Counted from the first letter of the stretch, positions 23,649-32,402 are shown. The stretch is DNA of 64,000 nt from Phycisphaeraceae bacterium (GCA_019636495.1 JAHBXL010000015.1:60220-124219); one strand, 5' to 3'. The notes: generated by a model from the sequence alone, not told the origin. Numbers and translations are program-made.

Positions 23649-25952
23649 ATGGCAACGATCGTTCACCAGTCTGTTCGCTCCCCGGCCGCCGGGCAACCGC
23701 ACGAGTCGCTCCCGCTCGAGGACCGCGCGGCGACGGCCCTCGACGCAGCGGTGCAGGCGTTGCTTTCGAAACTGCGGGCCGATGGTCAGCGCTGGGGCGC
23801 GGCCGCGGCGGCGCATGAGCCCGATCGCGGCGGCTTGCACTGGTGCGCCGAACTCGAAGGCGATTCGATCCTGTCCAGCGAGTATCTGCTGATGAAGTTG
23901 ATCCTCGGCCAGGAGAACGACACCGAAGGCGTCGGCGGCAGGCGCGTCGGTCGACCAACCCTGCTGCGCATCGCCAACCACCTGCGGCTGACGCAGCGCG
24001 ATGATGGAACGTGGGGGCAGTACCCCGGCAGCGGGCCGGACATCTCGGCCTGCGTGAAGGCGTACCTGGCGCTCAAGTGCTTCGGAGACAGCGCGGATGC
24101 GCCGCACATGCAGCGCGCGCGGAACCGGATCATCGCGCTGGGCGGCGCGGAGCGGTGCAACACGTTCAGCACGTTCTATCTCGCATGCCTGGGGCAGGTG
24201 AGTTGGGACGCGTGTCCGGCAATCCCGCCCGAAATTGTCCTTCTGCCGCGATGGTTCCCGTTCCACATGGACAAGGTCGCCGCGTGGACGCGGACGATGA
24301 TCCTGCCGCTGGCGATCTGCTCGGCGCTGCGGCCGGTGCGCGAGTTGCCGCGGGAATGGGGGATCGACGAGTTGTTCGTCGACAAGAGGTACAAGTCGCG
24401 TCTGAGCAAGGAGTGGGAGCGCGAAGAGCCGGTGTGCTGGAAGAACTTCTTCCTGGCGTGCGACCGCTTTCTGAAGGTCGTGCGGCGGTTCAATCTGTCT
24501 CCGCTGCGTGCTGCTTCGCTGAAGCGCGCGGAGGCGTGGATTCTCGATCGTGTGCGCCCGGAGACGACCGAGGGCTTGGGCGCGATCTTCCCGCCGATGG
24601 TGTACCTGCAGGTGGCCTTCAAGGCGCTGGGCTACGAGCGCGAGCACCCGGTGATGGCGCGCGCCGAGCGCGACCTCGACGATTTCTGCATCGAGGGGTT
24701 GACGAATGGGAACGGGGCAGGGGGTGGAGGGACGGCCGGCACGGAGTGCCGGCCCACCAGGCAGGACCATGTGCGCCTGCAGCCCTGCTTTTCGCCCGTG
24801 TGGGACACGGGCATCGCGCTGTACGCGCTGACCGAGGCCGGGCGATCGATGAGCGACCCGCGCATCGCCCGAGTCTGCGACTGGCTCCTTGCCCACCAGG
24901 TCCGCATGAACGGCGACTGGGAGCGCAACCTGCTCCCCGAGGATCGCGGCGTCACGCTCGGCTCAGACGACCCGCTTCACGGCGCAGCCGGGTGGGCTTT
25001 CGAGTACCGCAACGAGTGGTATCCCGACAACGACGACACCGCGATGGTGGCCAAGTCGCTCTGGCGAGCGGCCTCGCACCAGCGAGCGGGAACATCGTCG
25101 GAAAGGCACGCGACGAGTAGCGGCGCGGTGCGATCGACCGCCGCGAGGTCGGCGCGGTGGCTCCTCGCGATGCAGAACGATGATGGCGGCTGGGCCGCGT
25201 TTGACCGCACCGTCGATCGGGCGTGGATGGAAGCGATTCCATTCGCCGATCACAACGCGATGCAGGATCCTTCGTGCGCGGACATCACCGGGCGCACCAT
25301 CGAGGCGCTCGTCACGTGCGGGGTTCCGAAGGAGCATCCCAAGATTCGTGCCGCGGTTCGCTACCTGCTCGGCAAGCAGGAGCCCGAGGGTTGCTGGTGG
25401 GGCCGCTGGGGCGTGAACTACCTTTACGGCACGTGGCAGGCGCTCGGCGGGCTGATGTACGCGGGGTTCGATCCCGGGTGCGACGTCGTGCAGCGCGCGG
25501 TGAGGTGGGTGCTGAGCGTACAGAACGACGATGGCGGCTTCGGCGAGAGCGCCAACTCCTATCTCGACCGTTCGCTCATGGGCCGCGGCCCCAGCACTGC
25601 CAGCCAGACAGCGTGGGGACTGATGTGCCTGCTCTACGCGCTCCGGCCCGATCACGAGGCGTGCCGACGCGCGGTGCAGTGGCTGTGCGACCATCAACTC
25701 ATCGAAGACAAGGCCAGTTTCGCGGCGGGCGTCTGTACCGCGGCGGGCGTCGAGAGCCCCGGATCTCTCGAACTCGCCCCGGGCGACTTCGTCCACGACC
25801 GCGCCGGCTCCTGGGCCGAGCACTGGTTCACCGGTACCGGGTTTCCCAAGGTCTTCTACCTCCGCTACAACATGTACCGGCACTACTTCCCGGTCATGGC
25901 GCTGGCCCGCTGGGTGCGAATGTCCCGCGGCGGGGAGGCGTTGGGAGTCTGA
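23649..25952 (+). CDS. shc: Squalene-hopene cyclase
   Basis: Cyclises squalene to hopene/hopanol, the first committed hopanoid step, at the membrane. The 767-residue protein has the catalytic D-x-D-D-T-A motif as D-N-D-D-T-A at about 460-465 and several QW repeats, for example Q-N-D-D-G-G-W and Q-N-D-D-G-G-F-G-E followed by S-T-A-S-Q-T-A-W. It is longer than the usual 630-680; part of the excess is a Gly-rich segment at about 356-371 that includes palindromic repeat family B, and another is a Ser/Thr/Arg stretch near 485-500. ATG 23649 (TTG 23646 precedes it). No hpn squalene-synthesis genes are seen next to it; it lies downstream of polysaccharide genes. Confidence 0.94.
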   Translation: MATIVHQSVRSPAAGQPHESLPLEDRAATALDAAVQALLSKLRADGQRWGAAAAAHEPDRGGLHWCAELEGDSILSSEYLLMKLILGQENDTEGVGGRRVGRPTLLRIANHLRLTQRDDGTWGQYPGSGPDISACVKAYLALKCFGDSADAPHMQRARNRIIALGGAERCNTFSTFYLACLGQVSWDACPAIPPEIVLLPRWFPFHMDKVAAWTRTMILPLAICSALRPVRELPREWGIDELFVDKRYKSRLSKEWEREEPVCWKNFFLACDRFLKVVRRFNLSPLRAASLKRAEAWILDRVRPETTEGLGAIFPPMVYLQVAFKALGYEREHPVMARAERDLDDFCIEGLTNGNGAGGGGTAGTECRPTRQDHVRLQPCFSPVWDTGIALYALTEAGRSMSDPRIARVCDWLLAHQVRMNGDWERNLLPEDRGVTLGSDDPLHGAAGWAFEYRNEWYPDNDDTAMVAKSLWRAASHQRAGTSSERHATSSGAVRSTAARSARWLLAMQNDDGGWAAFDRTVDRAWMEAIPFADHNAMQDPSCADITGRTIEALVTCGVPKEHPKIRAAVRYLLGKQEPEGCWWGRWGVNYLYGTWQALGGLMYAGFDPGCDVVQRAVRWVLSVQNDDGGFGESANSYLDRSLMGRGPSTASQTAWGLMCLLYALRPDHEACRRAVQWLCDHQLIEDKASFAAGVCTAAGVESPGSLELAPGDFVHDRAGSWAEHWFTGTGFPKVFYLRYNMYRHYFPVMALARWVRMSRGGEALGV
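24734..24759. repeat. Palindromic repeat, family B, copy inside shc
   Basis: Exact reverse complement of 5238-5263, arms GGCCGGCAC and GTGCCGGCC around GGA plus CACCA. It keeps the reading frame and encodes Ala-Gly-Thr-Glu-Cys-Arg-Pro-Thr. Confidence 0.85.
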
Positions 25953-26031
25953 TCGCTGCCGCGGACGGCGTATCGCATTGGCGGCTCGCAGCCGAACGAA
26001 CCGATGAACTGTTCAGAGCACGGGGGCCTGC

Positions 26032-27474
26032 ATGGTCAAGTGGATGAACAAACCGGAATCGTTGCTCGCCGCGGCTGCGCTCGGCTTGTTGGGCGCGCTC
26101 GCCGTGCTGCTGAACCTCACGCTTGCATCGTGCCAGAACTCCGCCGCGGGCCGTGTCGGCCAGACAGGAGTTCACGGTCAACCGCTGGCCCGCGCCCCGC
26201 TTCCGCCGCCGCGGCAGGAGTTCTATGGCGACCGCGGCCCCGATCTCCGCGTCCGCATCCGCTCTGGGGTAAACAGCGCGAGCATCGCCGCTCCGGCGGG
26301 CGAGGCGCTGATGTGGCCCGGCGTCGCATGGAGTTCCGGCGCATCAGCGCGCACACTCCGCACGGCGGGCCCGGTGGAGATCCGACTGGTCGGCGGGGAG
26401 TTCGTGCTCAGGTCCCCGCAGGGGGAGGCAAGAGTGAACGCGGCCGAAGGTCTGTGGGCCGCCCCGATGCCCGCCCGCTCGGGTTCGACTCCGATGCTTA
26501 CGCTCGACGGCGGTCCGTACCCGGGCAAGTTGCGGATCGTGCCGCGGAGCGATGCCGCGCCCGGTGCATTCGACGTGATCGAGCACGTCGCGCTGGAGGA
26601 CTACCTGCCCGGCGTGGTTGCCAAGGAGATGCTGGCTGGCTGGCCGCTGACGGCGTTCCAGGTGCAGGCGGTGTGTGCGCGGACGTACGCCCTGCAGGAG
26701 CGCGGGTTGAGTCTCCTTCGCGGCGAGCACTTCGACCTCGAAAGCACCGACCGCGATCAGGTCTACGGCGGCGCATCCGCGAACGCGACCGCGCAGGAGG
26801 CCGTCCGCACGACGCGCGGCCTGGTGCTCAAGCACAACGGCCTGATCCTCCGCGCGTACTACTCCAGCACCTGCGGCGGGCGAACGGCCTCGGCGCGAGA
26901 CACCTGGCCGACGGGCCGCGGCTACGAATACAACCTCGCCGCGCCGGTTCAGGCGCACACCCGACCCACCGCGTGCGATATCTCGCCCCTGCACCGGTGG
27001 ACCGTGACGCGCGACCGCGCGGAACTCGAGCAGCGCATCCGGGCCTTTGGCGAGCGTCAGAAACTGCTGGTGCGCAGGCTGCGCACGCTGCATTCGATCG
27101 AGCCCATGGCCTTCAACGCCGACGGCCGGCCCAGCCGCTACAAGGTCATCGAGCCCGGCGGGACGTGGTACGAACTTTCCGGCGAGGAACTGCGCCTGGC
27201 GTGCAACAACAGCGTCCCCGCGTCCGCGGCCGCCGCGGCAGGGGTCGGCGCGCCGTCCGCGGGCCTGCCCATCGTCGATCGCAAGTCCCGCGTGCACAGC
27301 AGCGACTTCGCCGTCCAGGTCCGCGGCAACGTCGCCACGTTCACCGGCCGCGGCTTCGGCCACGGTGTGGGCATGTGCCAGTACTGCGCCAAGGCCTTTG
27401 CCGATCGCGGCGAGGATTGGCGGACGATCGTGCTGCGCTTCTACCCGGGCGCGACGATCGAGCGGCAGTACTGA
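26032..27474 (+). CDS. SpoIID/LytB-domain lipoprotein
   Basis: Cell-envelope protein of 480 residues. The N-terminus has a hydrophobic helix ending in L-T-L-A-S-C, a lipobox, so it should be lipid-anchored. Residues about 190-460 match the SpoIID/LytB domain of amidase enhancers and peptidoglycan lytic enzymes: L-E-D-Y-L-P-G-V-V-A-K-E-M, A-F-Q-V-Q-A-V-C-A-R-T-Y-A, Y-Y-S-S-T-C-G-G, and the late G-R-G-F-G-H-G-V-G-M-C-Q-Y. The catalytic-type Glu in K-E-M is present. Probably remodels peptidoglycan. The start ATG 26032 has GGGGGC a few bases upstream. It is 79 bp after shc on the same strand and may share its transcript. Confidence 0.88.
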   Translation: MVKWMNKPESLLAAAALGLLGALAVLLNLTLASCQNSAAGRVGQTGVHGQPLARAPLPPPRQEFYGDRGPDLRVRIRSGVNSASIAAPAGEALMWPGVAWSSGASARTLRTAGPVEIRLVGGEFVLRSPQGEARVNAAEGLWAAPMPARSGSTPMLTLDGGPYPGKLRIVPRSDAAPGAFDVIEHVALEDYLPGVVAKEMLAGWPLTAFQVQAVCARTYALQERGLSLLRGEHFDLESTDRDQVYGGASANATAQEAVRTTRGLVLKHNGLILRAYYSSTCGGRTASARDTWPTGRGYEYNLAAPVQAHTRPTACDISPLHRWTVTRDRAELEQRIRAFGERQKLLVRRLRTLHSIEPMAFNADGRPSRYKVIEPGGTWYELSGEELRLACNNSVPASAAAAAGVGAPSAGLPIVDRKSRVHSSDFAVQVRGNVATFTGRGFGHGVGMCQYCAKAFADRGEDWRTIVLRFYPGATIERQY

Positions 27475-27477
27475 GCG

Positions 27478-27702
27478 TCACGCCGATCGGCGGACATACA
27501 CCGTGCCGTGTTGAATCAACTCATCGATGTTGCCCTGGTCGGCCAGTTGCTGAAGGCGCTCCAGCCAACGGACCGTTGCAGGTTCGAGACTCGGCTCATC
27601 GGGGCAGTCGGGAAGGAGCCAGGCGTCAACCTCGACGCGCACGACACACGGTCCGGCGTGAATCCACTGGGCGACCTTGATGGGTTTGGCGTTGGTAACC
27701 AT
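27478..27702 (-). CDS. Small protein, likely partner of DUF4258
   Basis: A 74-residue acidic-to-neutral protein, MVTNAKPIKVAQWIHAGPCV and onward, with the segment E-P-A-T-V-R-W-L-E-R-L-Q-Q-L-A-D-Q-G and an I-Q-H-G-T-V-Y-V-R ending. I recall small proteins of this layout paired with DUF4258 genes in planctomycetes and cyanobacteria, but know no function. It lies 26 bp after the DUF4258 gene on the same strand and therefore likely forms the second gene of a toxin-antitoxin-like pair. It converges with the SpoIID gene, three bases away. Confidence 0.65.
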   Translation of the reverse strand: MVTNAKPIKVAQWIHAGPCVVRVEVDAWLLPDCPDEPSLEPATVRWLERLQQLADQGNIDELIQHGTVYVRRSA

Positions 27703-27728
27703 GGGCTATCTGTCGAGGAAGTGTACGG

Positions 27729-27989
27729 TCACAAGCCGTGCAAGGCGGCTCTCGGCAGCCAGGACCAGACGGCTCTCACAGGGGTTCCATCGGCCAGAGT
27801 GACGAGCACTTCGACCGAAGGATTCGGGAACGAGCCCGGACGTTCCATGATCAGGCGGGCGGAGGCGAGTCCGCTTGCCACCTGCCACTCCGGGATCCGT
27901 CTTTCGCGGAGCCTCTCGGTGGCATGCACGCTGAGCGCATAGCGCTCTTGCGACACCGCAAGGCGGATGTTGTCGAGCAATCGTCCCAC
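27729..27989 (-). CDS. DUF4258 family protein (toxin-like)
   Basis: An 86-residue protein with the DUF4258 layout: Y-A-L-S-V-H-A-T-E-R-L-R-E-R-R-I near residue 18-33, then E-V-L-V-T-L-A-D-G-T-P-V-R-A-V. DUF4258 belongs to the RelE/BECR-like fold group and is often the toxin of a toxin-antitoxin pair (family knowledge). It begins with GTG 27989. A -10 hexamer ends exactly six bases upstream and there is no ribosome site, so the mRNA looks leaderless. The partner gene follows at 27702. Confidence 0.75.
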   Translation of the reverse strand: MGRLLDNIRLAVSQERYALSVHATERLRERRIPEWQVASGLASARLIMERPGSFPNPSVEVLVTLADGTPVRAVWSWLPRAALHGL

Positions 27990-27995
27990 GCTTGC

Positions 27996-28001
27996 AGTGT
28001 A
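27996..28001 (-). promoter_or_regulatory. Extended -10 promoter of the DUF4258 operon
   Basis: On the minus strand TGA-TACACT-GCAAGC-GTG: a TGn extended -10 hexamer, six bases, then the start codon. Transcription would begin at or next to the G of the GTG. Confidence 0.5.
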
Positions 28002-28067
28002 TCAGATGGTCGATCGGATTCCGCCCCAGGCAGGGGTCACTCCCGCGATTCGTTCGGCCGTTGAGCC

Positions 28068-28493
28068 CTACAGCCCAGCCATCGCCCGAAGCACTCTGTC
28101 GAGCGCCGCCGGCACCGCCATGATGCTCAACCTCGAGTTGGTCACCAGCAGAAAGTCCTCGAAGCGCGGGTCGGCTTTGATGGTCGCGAGCGTGACCGGT
28201 GATCGCGCGCGGCGCACCGCCGCGAGGTCGGCCACGACGAACTTCGGCTCTCCGCGTGCGTTGAGCGCACGGTCGTCCGGATCGGGGTACGGATCGCTCG
28301 CCAGTTTGGCGAGCCCCACGATGGCCTTGTCATCGCCTGTGTGGTAGATCAGCGCTTCATCCCCCTTGCGGGCGGCGCGCAGGAAGTTCAGCGCCTGCGC
28401 ATTGGTGATGCCGTCCCACCGCGCGACCTTGTCGCGTGCCAGGTCGTCGAACGAGTACTCGCCGGGATCAGCCTTGAGCAGGAGGGTCGCCAT
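28068..28493 (-). CDS. EVE domain protein
   Basis: A 141-residue single-domain protein of the EVE/PUA-like superfamily, which binds modified bases in DNA or RNA. Seen: L-L-L-K-A-D-P-G-E-Y-S-F-D-D-L near the N-terminus, W-D-G-I-T-N-A-Q-A-L-N-F-L-R, K-G-D-E-A-L-I-Y-H-T-G, and the D-P-R-F-E-D-F-L-L-V region near the C-terminus, as in THYN1-like proteins. It probably reads a base modification; the adenine methyltransferase at 45.7-46.8 kb is in the same window but not adjacent. Convergent neighbours are absent: it shares the strand with the DUF4258 pair, 78 bp upstream of it. Confidence 0.85.
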   Translation of the reverse strand: MATLLLKADPGEYSFDDLARDKVARWDGITNAQALNFLRAARKGDEALIYHTGDDKAIVGLAKLASDPYPDPDDRALNARGEPKFVVADLAAVRRARSPVTLATIKADPRFEDFLLVTNSRLSIMAVPAALDRVLRAMAGL

Positions 28494-28720
28494 GCGGCGA
28501 TTGTTCGCCGCGGGGCGAGTGTGTTCTCGGGCGGGTACGGGTTATCGGCGCGTCCGCGCGGATGCTGTGCGGGGTCGGATGGCGTGCATCGGGGGGGCGG
28601 GGCAGTGCGTGCGGCGTGCGCATGAAGGCCGGCGCAAAGGCCGACGATAGACGCCCGTTCAGACGCGGCGAGCCGTTCCGCCGCAACCGGACGCTCCTCC
28701 GCACACACGAGGTGACAGAG

Positions 28721-30943
28721 ATGGACCAGCCCAGCACGTCGCACGAAACGGGGACCCAGCGACCGACGCCGACCGGCAGCGCGGGCGGCGATGCGGGCGT
28801 GCTCTCCCTGATCGCCGATCTCGAGACCCGGCTCGCGGGCCTCAAGCAGATGCACGAGCACGGGGCGCTGCGGCAGGCCGAACTCGACGAGCGCGAGGCA
28901 TCGCTCGCGCGAAGAGAGGCTCAGGTCCTCCAGTCGGTCGAGGCGCTCACGACGCGGCAGAACGAGATCGAGCAACTCGCCGCCGCCGCGGCGTCGCGTC
29001 AGGAGCAGGTGCAGCAATCGCTCGCCGCGCTCGATCAGCGGCGGGAGGAACTCGAACGCGCCGCACGCGAAGCGGAGAACGCGCGGACCGAAAGCCATCG
29101 ACGCGCCGAGCAGGCCGCGCAGGCCGAGCACGCCGCGGGCGAACGTCTGCGCGAGGCCGAGCGCACCGAGGCAGGGATCGCCGAGGCGCGCTCGGAGATC
29201 GAACGTCTGCGCGAGGAGATCTCACGCGAGCGAGAGGAGTCGCGGCGCGAACTCGATGCGCTCGAGTCCGCGCTCGCCCAGCGCGAGGCGCAAGCCGCCG
29301 AGGCCGCGGAGTCGCTCGAGCGGCACCGCGCCGAACTCGCCGGCGCCCAGGAGAATCTCGCGCTCGCCCAGCAGCGGCTGGCCGACGAGTCGGCCCGCTT
29401 CCGGAGCGAGGCCGCGCGCATGGAGCAGGAGGCGCGCGAGCGCGCCGATGCGCTCCGCGAACTGGAGGACCGCCTCAACGAGCGCATGGCCGAACTCAAG
29501 GACGAGGCCGACCGCATCGAACGCGAGAAGGTGATGGTCACCGAGCAGGCGCGCACGCTCGCCGGCGGCGCGGGCGGCGCCGACGAGCACGCCAGCGCGA
29601 TCCACTCCGGCCGCGCCGAGCAGGTGCAGGTGCAACTCGGCGAGGCCAACGCCCGCAACGCGGGACTTCAGACCGAACTCGCCCAGGTGAAAGAAGATCT
29701 GGCCAATGCGCTTGAGCAACTGGCCCAGGCCCAGTCGGCGCTCGGGCAGGCTCAGCGCGTCAGCCCCGAGGAGATCGACCGGCGCGATCGCGAGGCCCAG
29801 GGCCTGCGCGACGAGATCGAGCAGTTGCGGAGCGCGTCGGACCTCCTGCGATCGCGCATCGAGCAGAGCGAGGCCGCCGCGGCGAGCACCCACACCGCCG
29901 ATGAGCAGGAGATCGCTAAGCGCGAGCAGGCGATCATCAAACTCAAGGACAAACTCGACGCCGCGAACCGCGAGGTCGCGAGGCTCCGCGAGCAGGGCGC
30001 GGGCGGCGCTGTCGCCGGCGGCCAGCCCGGGCCTTCTTCGCCGCGGCGAGAGCGTCTGCGTCGCTACAAGTCGCTGCTGCAGGCTCAGGCCCGCAAGATC
30101 ATCCAGGCCCAGGCCGCGCTGCAGAAGCGGCATGGCGAGTGCGAGCAGGTGCTTTCGCAGCGAGCGAGAATCCAGGCGGCGTGGGCCGACATCCAATCTC
30201 GCGAGCAGCGTGCCGCGGCATCGAAGTCACGTGGGAGCGCGGCAGTTGTCGTGCTGTGTGCGACGCTCACGGTCGCGGTGCTTGCCGCGCTTTCGTGGAC
30301 CGTTGCCGAGAAACTCTGGCCCGGCACCTACGTCGCCCGCGCGTCGTTGCGCGCCGATGCCCACGGCCGCGCCGCCGCGCCGCACGAACTGCAGTCCTGG
30401 CAGGCCTACCACGAGGACCTGGTCCGCAACCCGCAGTTGCTCGAGATTGCGGCCGAGCGCATGGCCCGCCGCGGGATCGCCAAACTCGGGTCCGTCGGCG
30501 ACCTTCGGGCCAAACTCGACAAGGACCTGTACGTGCAGTCGGCCGGCGCGGGCGAACTGACGATCGAACTCCGCGAGGCGGGCGGCGAGCGCGCCAAACT
30601 GGTGCTGGATACCTACGTCACCGCGATCAAGAGCGCGGCCGATGCGGCGCGCGATGGACGCGCCGAGGATCTTGGCACGCTCATCGCCGAGCCCGCGGCG
30701 GTGCTGGGCGCGCCCATCAACGACCAGCGGCTGCGCAACGCGGGCATGTTGCTCGGCGGCGGGTGCACGGCAGCGTTGCTGGCGGGTCTGCTGGTCTGGA
30801 GCCGAATGGCCGGCGCCAAGCGGAAGTTTGATGAGTCGCAGGCCGTGCAGGCGGCGCTCGAGGAGGTCGAGTGGTCCGCGCTGGAGGCGACGATGAAGAA
30901 GGGCGCCGAGGGCGGACGGAAGTCCCGAGGGTCTCGCGGCTAG
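28721..30943 (+). CDS. Coiled-coil protein with Wzz-like membrane domain
   Basis: A 740-residue protein in two parts. Residues about 30-490 are an almost unbroken Glu/Arg/Ala/Gln coiled coil of myosin-like composition. A cytoplasm-to-membrane transition follows: one helix at about 505-530, a periplasmic-like domain of about 130 residues (Y-V-A-R-A-S-L-R-A-D-A, then R-N-P-Q-L-L-E-I-A-A-E-R, L-Y-V-Q), and a second helix near 675-695, then a short tail. The two-helix bracket around a domain of this kind is the plan of Wzz/polysaccharide co-polymerases that set chain length. The gene starts at ATG 28721 behind GAGGTGA. It may control glycan length for the loci at 12-24 kb (inference). Confidence 0.7.
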   Translation: MDQPSTSHETGTQRPTPTGSAGGDAGVLSLIADLETRLAGLKQMHEHGALRQAELDEREASLARREAQVLQSVEALTTRQNEIEQLAAAAASRQEQVQQSLAALDQRREELERAAREAENARTESHRRAEQAAQAEHAAGERLREAERTEAGIAEARSEIERLREEISREREESRRELDALESALAQREAQAAEAAESLERHRAELAGAQENLALAQQRLADESARFRSEAARMEQEARERADALRELEDRLNERMAELKDEADRIEREKVMVTEQARTLAGGAGGADEHASAIHSGRAEQVQVQLGEANARNAGLQTELAQVKEDLANALEQLAQAQSALGQAQRVSPEEIDRRDREAQGLRDEIEQLRSASDLLRSRIEQSEAAAASTHTADEQEIAKREQAIIKLKDKLDAANREVARLREQGAGGAVAGGQPGPSSPRRERLRRYKSLLQAQARKIIQAQAALQKRHGECEQVLSQRARIQAAWADIQSREQRAAASKSRGSAAVVVLCATLTVAVLAALSWTVAEKLWPGTYVARASLRADAHGRAAAPHELQSWQAYHEDLVRNPQLLEIAAERMARRGIAKLGSVGDLRAKLDKDLYVQSAGAGELTIELREAGGERAKLVLDTYVTAIKSAADAARDGRAEDLGTLIAEPAAVLGAPINDQRLRNAGMLLGGGCTAALLAGLLVWSRMAGAKRKFDESQAVQAALEEVEWSALEATMKKGAEGGRKSRGSRG

Positions 30944-30960
30944 GCCGCCTGCAAAGAAAC

Positions 30961-30990
30961 CGGGCCCCGCGCGTGTGCCTGCGGGGCCCG
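30961..30990. terminator. Bidirectional terminator hairpin
   Basis: Perfect ten-base stem CGGGCCCCGC (30961-30970) and GCGGGGCCCG (30981-30990) between convergent genes ending at 30943 and 31024. On the minus strand the stem is followed by GTTTCTTT, so it should terminate the sigma/anti-sigma operon better than the plus-strand gene. Confidence 0.65.
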
Positions 30991-31023
30991 ATGATCATGG
31001 ACAGGAATTGATCGGCGCGGCGG

Positions 31024-31824
31024 TCACAGCCTGATGCTGCGAAGCACGACCGAGCCCGTGCCGCGGTGCCGGATGCCCAGCGAGCGTCCGGACTCCGTGG
31101 CGACGTGGTCCAGGTCGCGACGCTCAATCTGGTTCGGGCTTGACGGCCGGAAGGTGATGTCGGCGGTCGTCACGTTTCCGCTCTCGTCCTCGACGATCAG
31201 TTCGAACTCCGCTCCGCCCGAGGGCAGGTCCTTGACGAACAACTGGCCGGTCCGCGCGTCGGGGTCCAGCACGAGCAGCGCCTTGCCCGCAAAGGCGGGC
31301 TCCGCGCCTTGCACTTCGGGCGCGAACTGCACGAACCGTGTTGTTGGATCGAACATCGCGACGCTGAAGCGGCTGCTGAAGTCCTTCAGGATCGCGTCGC
31401 GGACAACGTGATCGCTCAGGCCATCGCGGATGTCGCGATAGTCGGTGCGCAGTTGCAAGGTGGTGAAGCCCAGCACGATGGCCGCGGCGGCGCACCCGAT
31501 GGCACCGATGCGCCAGATGCGGTGCACGCCGTAGACCGGGCGGAGTTCGGGGACGACCGCGCCGCCCGAGATCCTGCGGACGGTGAAGGAGCCGGTAATG
31601 GCCTCGCGCACCGCCGCGAGCACGCGAGCGCGCAGGCCCGGCGGGGCTTCCACAGCAGGGAGGAGTTCATCGCCAACCGCGGCGCGGAGTTGCTCGCGGC
31701 GGATCTGCGCCTGCACGGCGGGGGCCGCGGCACGGAACGCACGCTCGAACGACTCGCGCTCATCGGCGTCCAGCAAACCCAGCGCATCCAGCGAGGCCAA
31801 CTCAAGAAGTTCGTGCGTGGTCAT
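31024..31824 (-). CDS. Membrane anti-sigma factor, RskA-like
   Basis: A 266-residue protein following the ECF sigma gene with a four-base ATGA overlap. The N-terminus (H-E-L-L-E-L-A-S-L-D-A-L-G-L-L-D) is the anti-sigma domain of RskA type; the single helix at about 105-125 spans the membrane; the C-terminal domain is outside. No HxxxCxxC zinc motif is present. It should hold the sigma factor inactive until a signal on the outer face is sensed, as in M. tuberculosis RskA-SigK (family knowledge). The outer domain is a beta-rich Rsk-A-like fold, ending in V-V-L-R-S-I-R-L. Confidence 0.82.
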   Translation of the reverse strand: MTTHELLELASLDALGLLDADERESFERAFRAAAPAVQAQIRREQLRAAVGDELLPAVEAPPGLRARVLAAVREAITGSFTVRRISGGAVVPELRPVYGVHRIWRIGAIGCAAAAIVLGFTTLQLRTDYRDIRDGLSDHVVRDAILKDFSSRFSVAMFDPTTRFVQFAPEVQGAEPAFAGKALLVLDPDARTGQLFVKDLPSGGAEFELIVEDESGNVTTADITFRPSSPNQIERRDLDHVATESGRSLGIRHRGTGSVVLRSIRL

Positions 31825-32402
31825 GAAGCCAACTCCTCGTTCGGGCCCCGCTCGCGGAGCCTCACAAGCGCCCGGGAGAGCGCGGACTTGATCGTTCCGA
31901 TCGGCGTGTTGAGTTCTTCCCCGATCTGCCGCAGCGTCTGCCCGCCCAGGTACGCCCTGGTCACGACGGTTCGCTGCAGGTCAGGGAGTTTGTTCACCCG
32001 TCGCATCAGTTCTCCGAATCGCTCGTTCTGCTCCATCGCGGCGCCGCTGTCCGATTCCGACTGCTCGTTTCCGCCGTGCGGCTGCTTGTCGTCGAGGCTG
32101 ACGGCCTTGACGCGCGCCTTGGTTCGACGCAGCCGGTCAACAAGATGGCGTCGTGAGATCAGCATCACCCATGTCACCAGTGCGGCGCGCTTCGGGTCGT
32201 AACGGTCCGCGGTTCTCCACAACCTGACAAAGATCTCCTGCACGGCGTCCTCTGCATCCGCCCTCGTCGGCATGGCCTGAAAGGCCAGGCGATACACCAG
32301 CGAAGCGAAGCGGTCGTACAACTGCGCAACCGCTTCCGGTTCGTTCTCCCCGACCCTGCGCATCAGGTCGAGGTCCGCGTCCTGGACTTTGGCGCCAGAC
32401 AT
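31821..32402 (-). CDS. ECF RNA polymerase sigma factor
   Basis: A 193-residue group 4 (ECF) sigma factor. Region 2 is seen in L-Y-D-R-F-A-S-L-V-Y and D-A-E-D-A-V-Q-E-I-F-V-R-L-W; region 4 in L-P-D-L-Q-R-T-V-V-T-R-A-Y-L-G-G and the helix-turn-helix T-L-R-Q-I-G-E-E-L-N-T-P-I-G-T-I-K-S. The combination resembles the SigK/SigL group with a membrane anti-sigma partner, encoded next. ATG 32402 is the start at the family position; an in-frame extension upstream has no homology. Regulated by release from the anti-sigma protein; target promoters unknown. Confidence 0.88.
   Translation of the reverse strand: MSGAKVQDADLDLMRRVGENEPEAVAQLYDRFASLVYRLAFQAMPTRADAEDAVQEIFVRLWRTADRYDPKRAALVTWVMLISRRHLVDRLRRTKARVKAVSLDDKQPHGGNEQSESDSGAAMEQNERFGELMRRVNKLPDLQRTVVTRAYLGGQTLRQIGEELNTPIGTIKSALSRALVRLRERGPNEELAS

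Noticed and set aside
24720..24760. Reading the shc insert as a frameshift or sequencing error
   Set aside because: The frame is kept on both sides and the insert matches another copy at 5238-5263 base for base.
27580..27600. A GGTTCGAGACTC motif resembling a tRNA T-arm
   Set aside because: It lies inside the small partner gene and there is no matching acceptor or D-arm around it. No tRNA was found elsewhere in the window.
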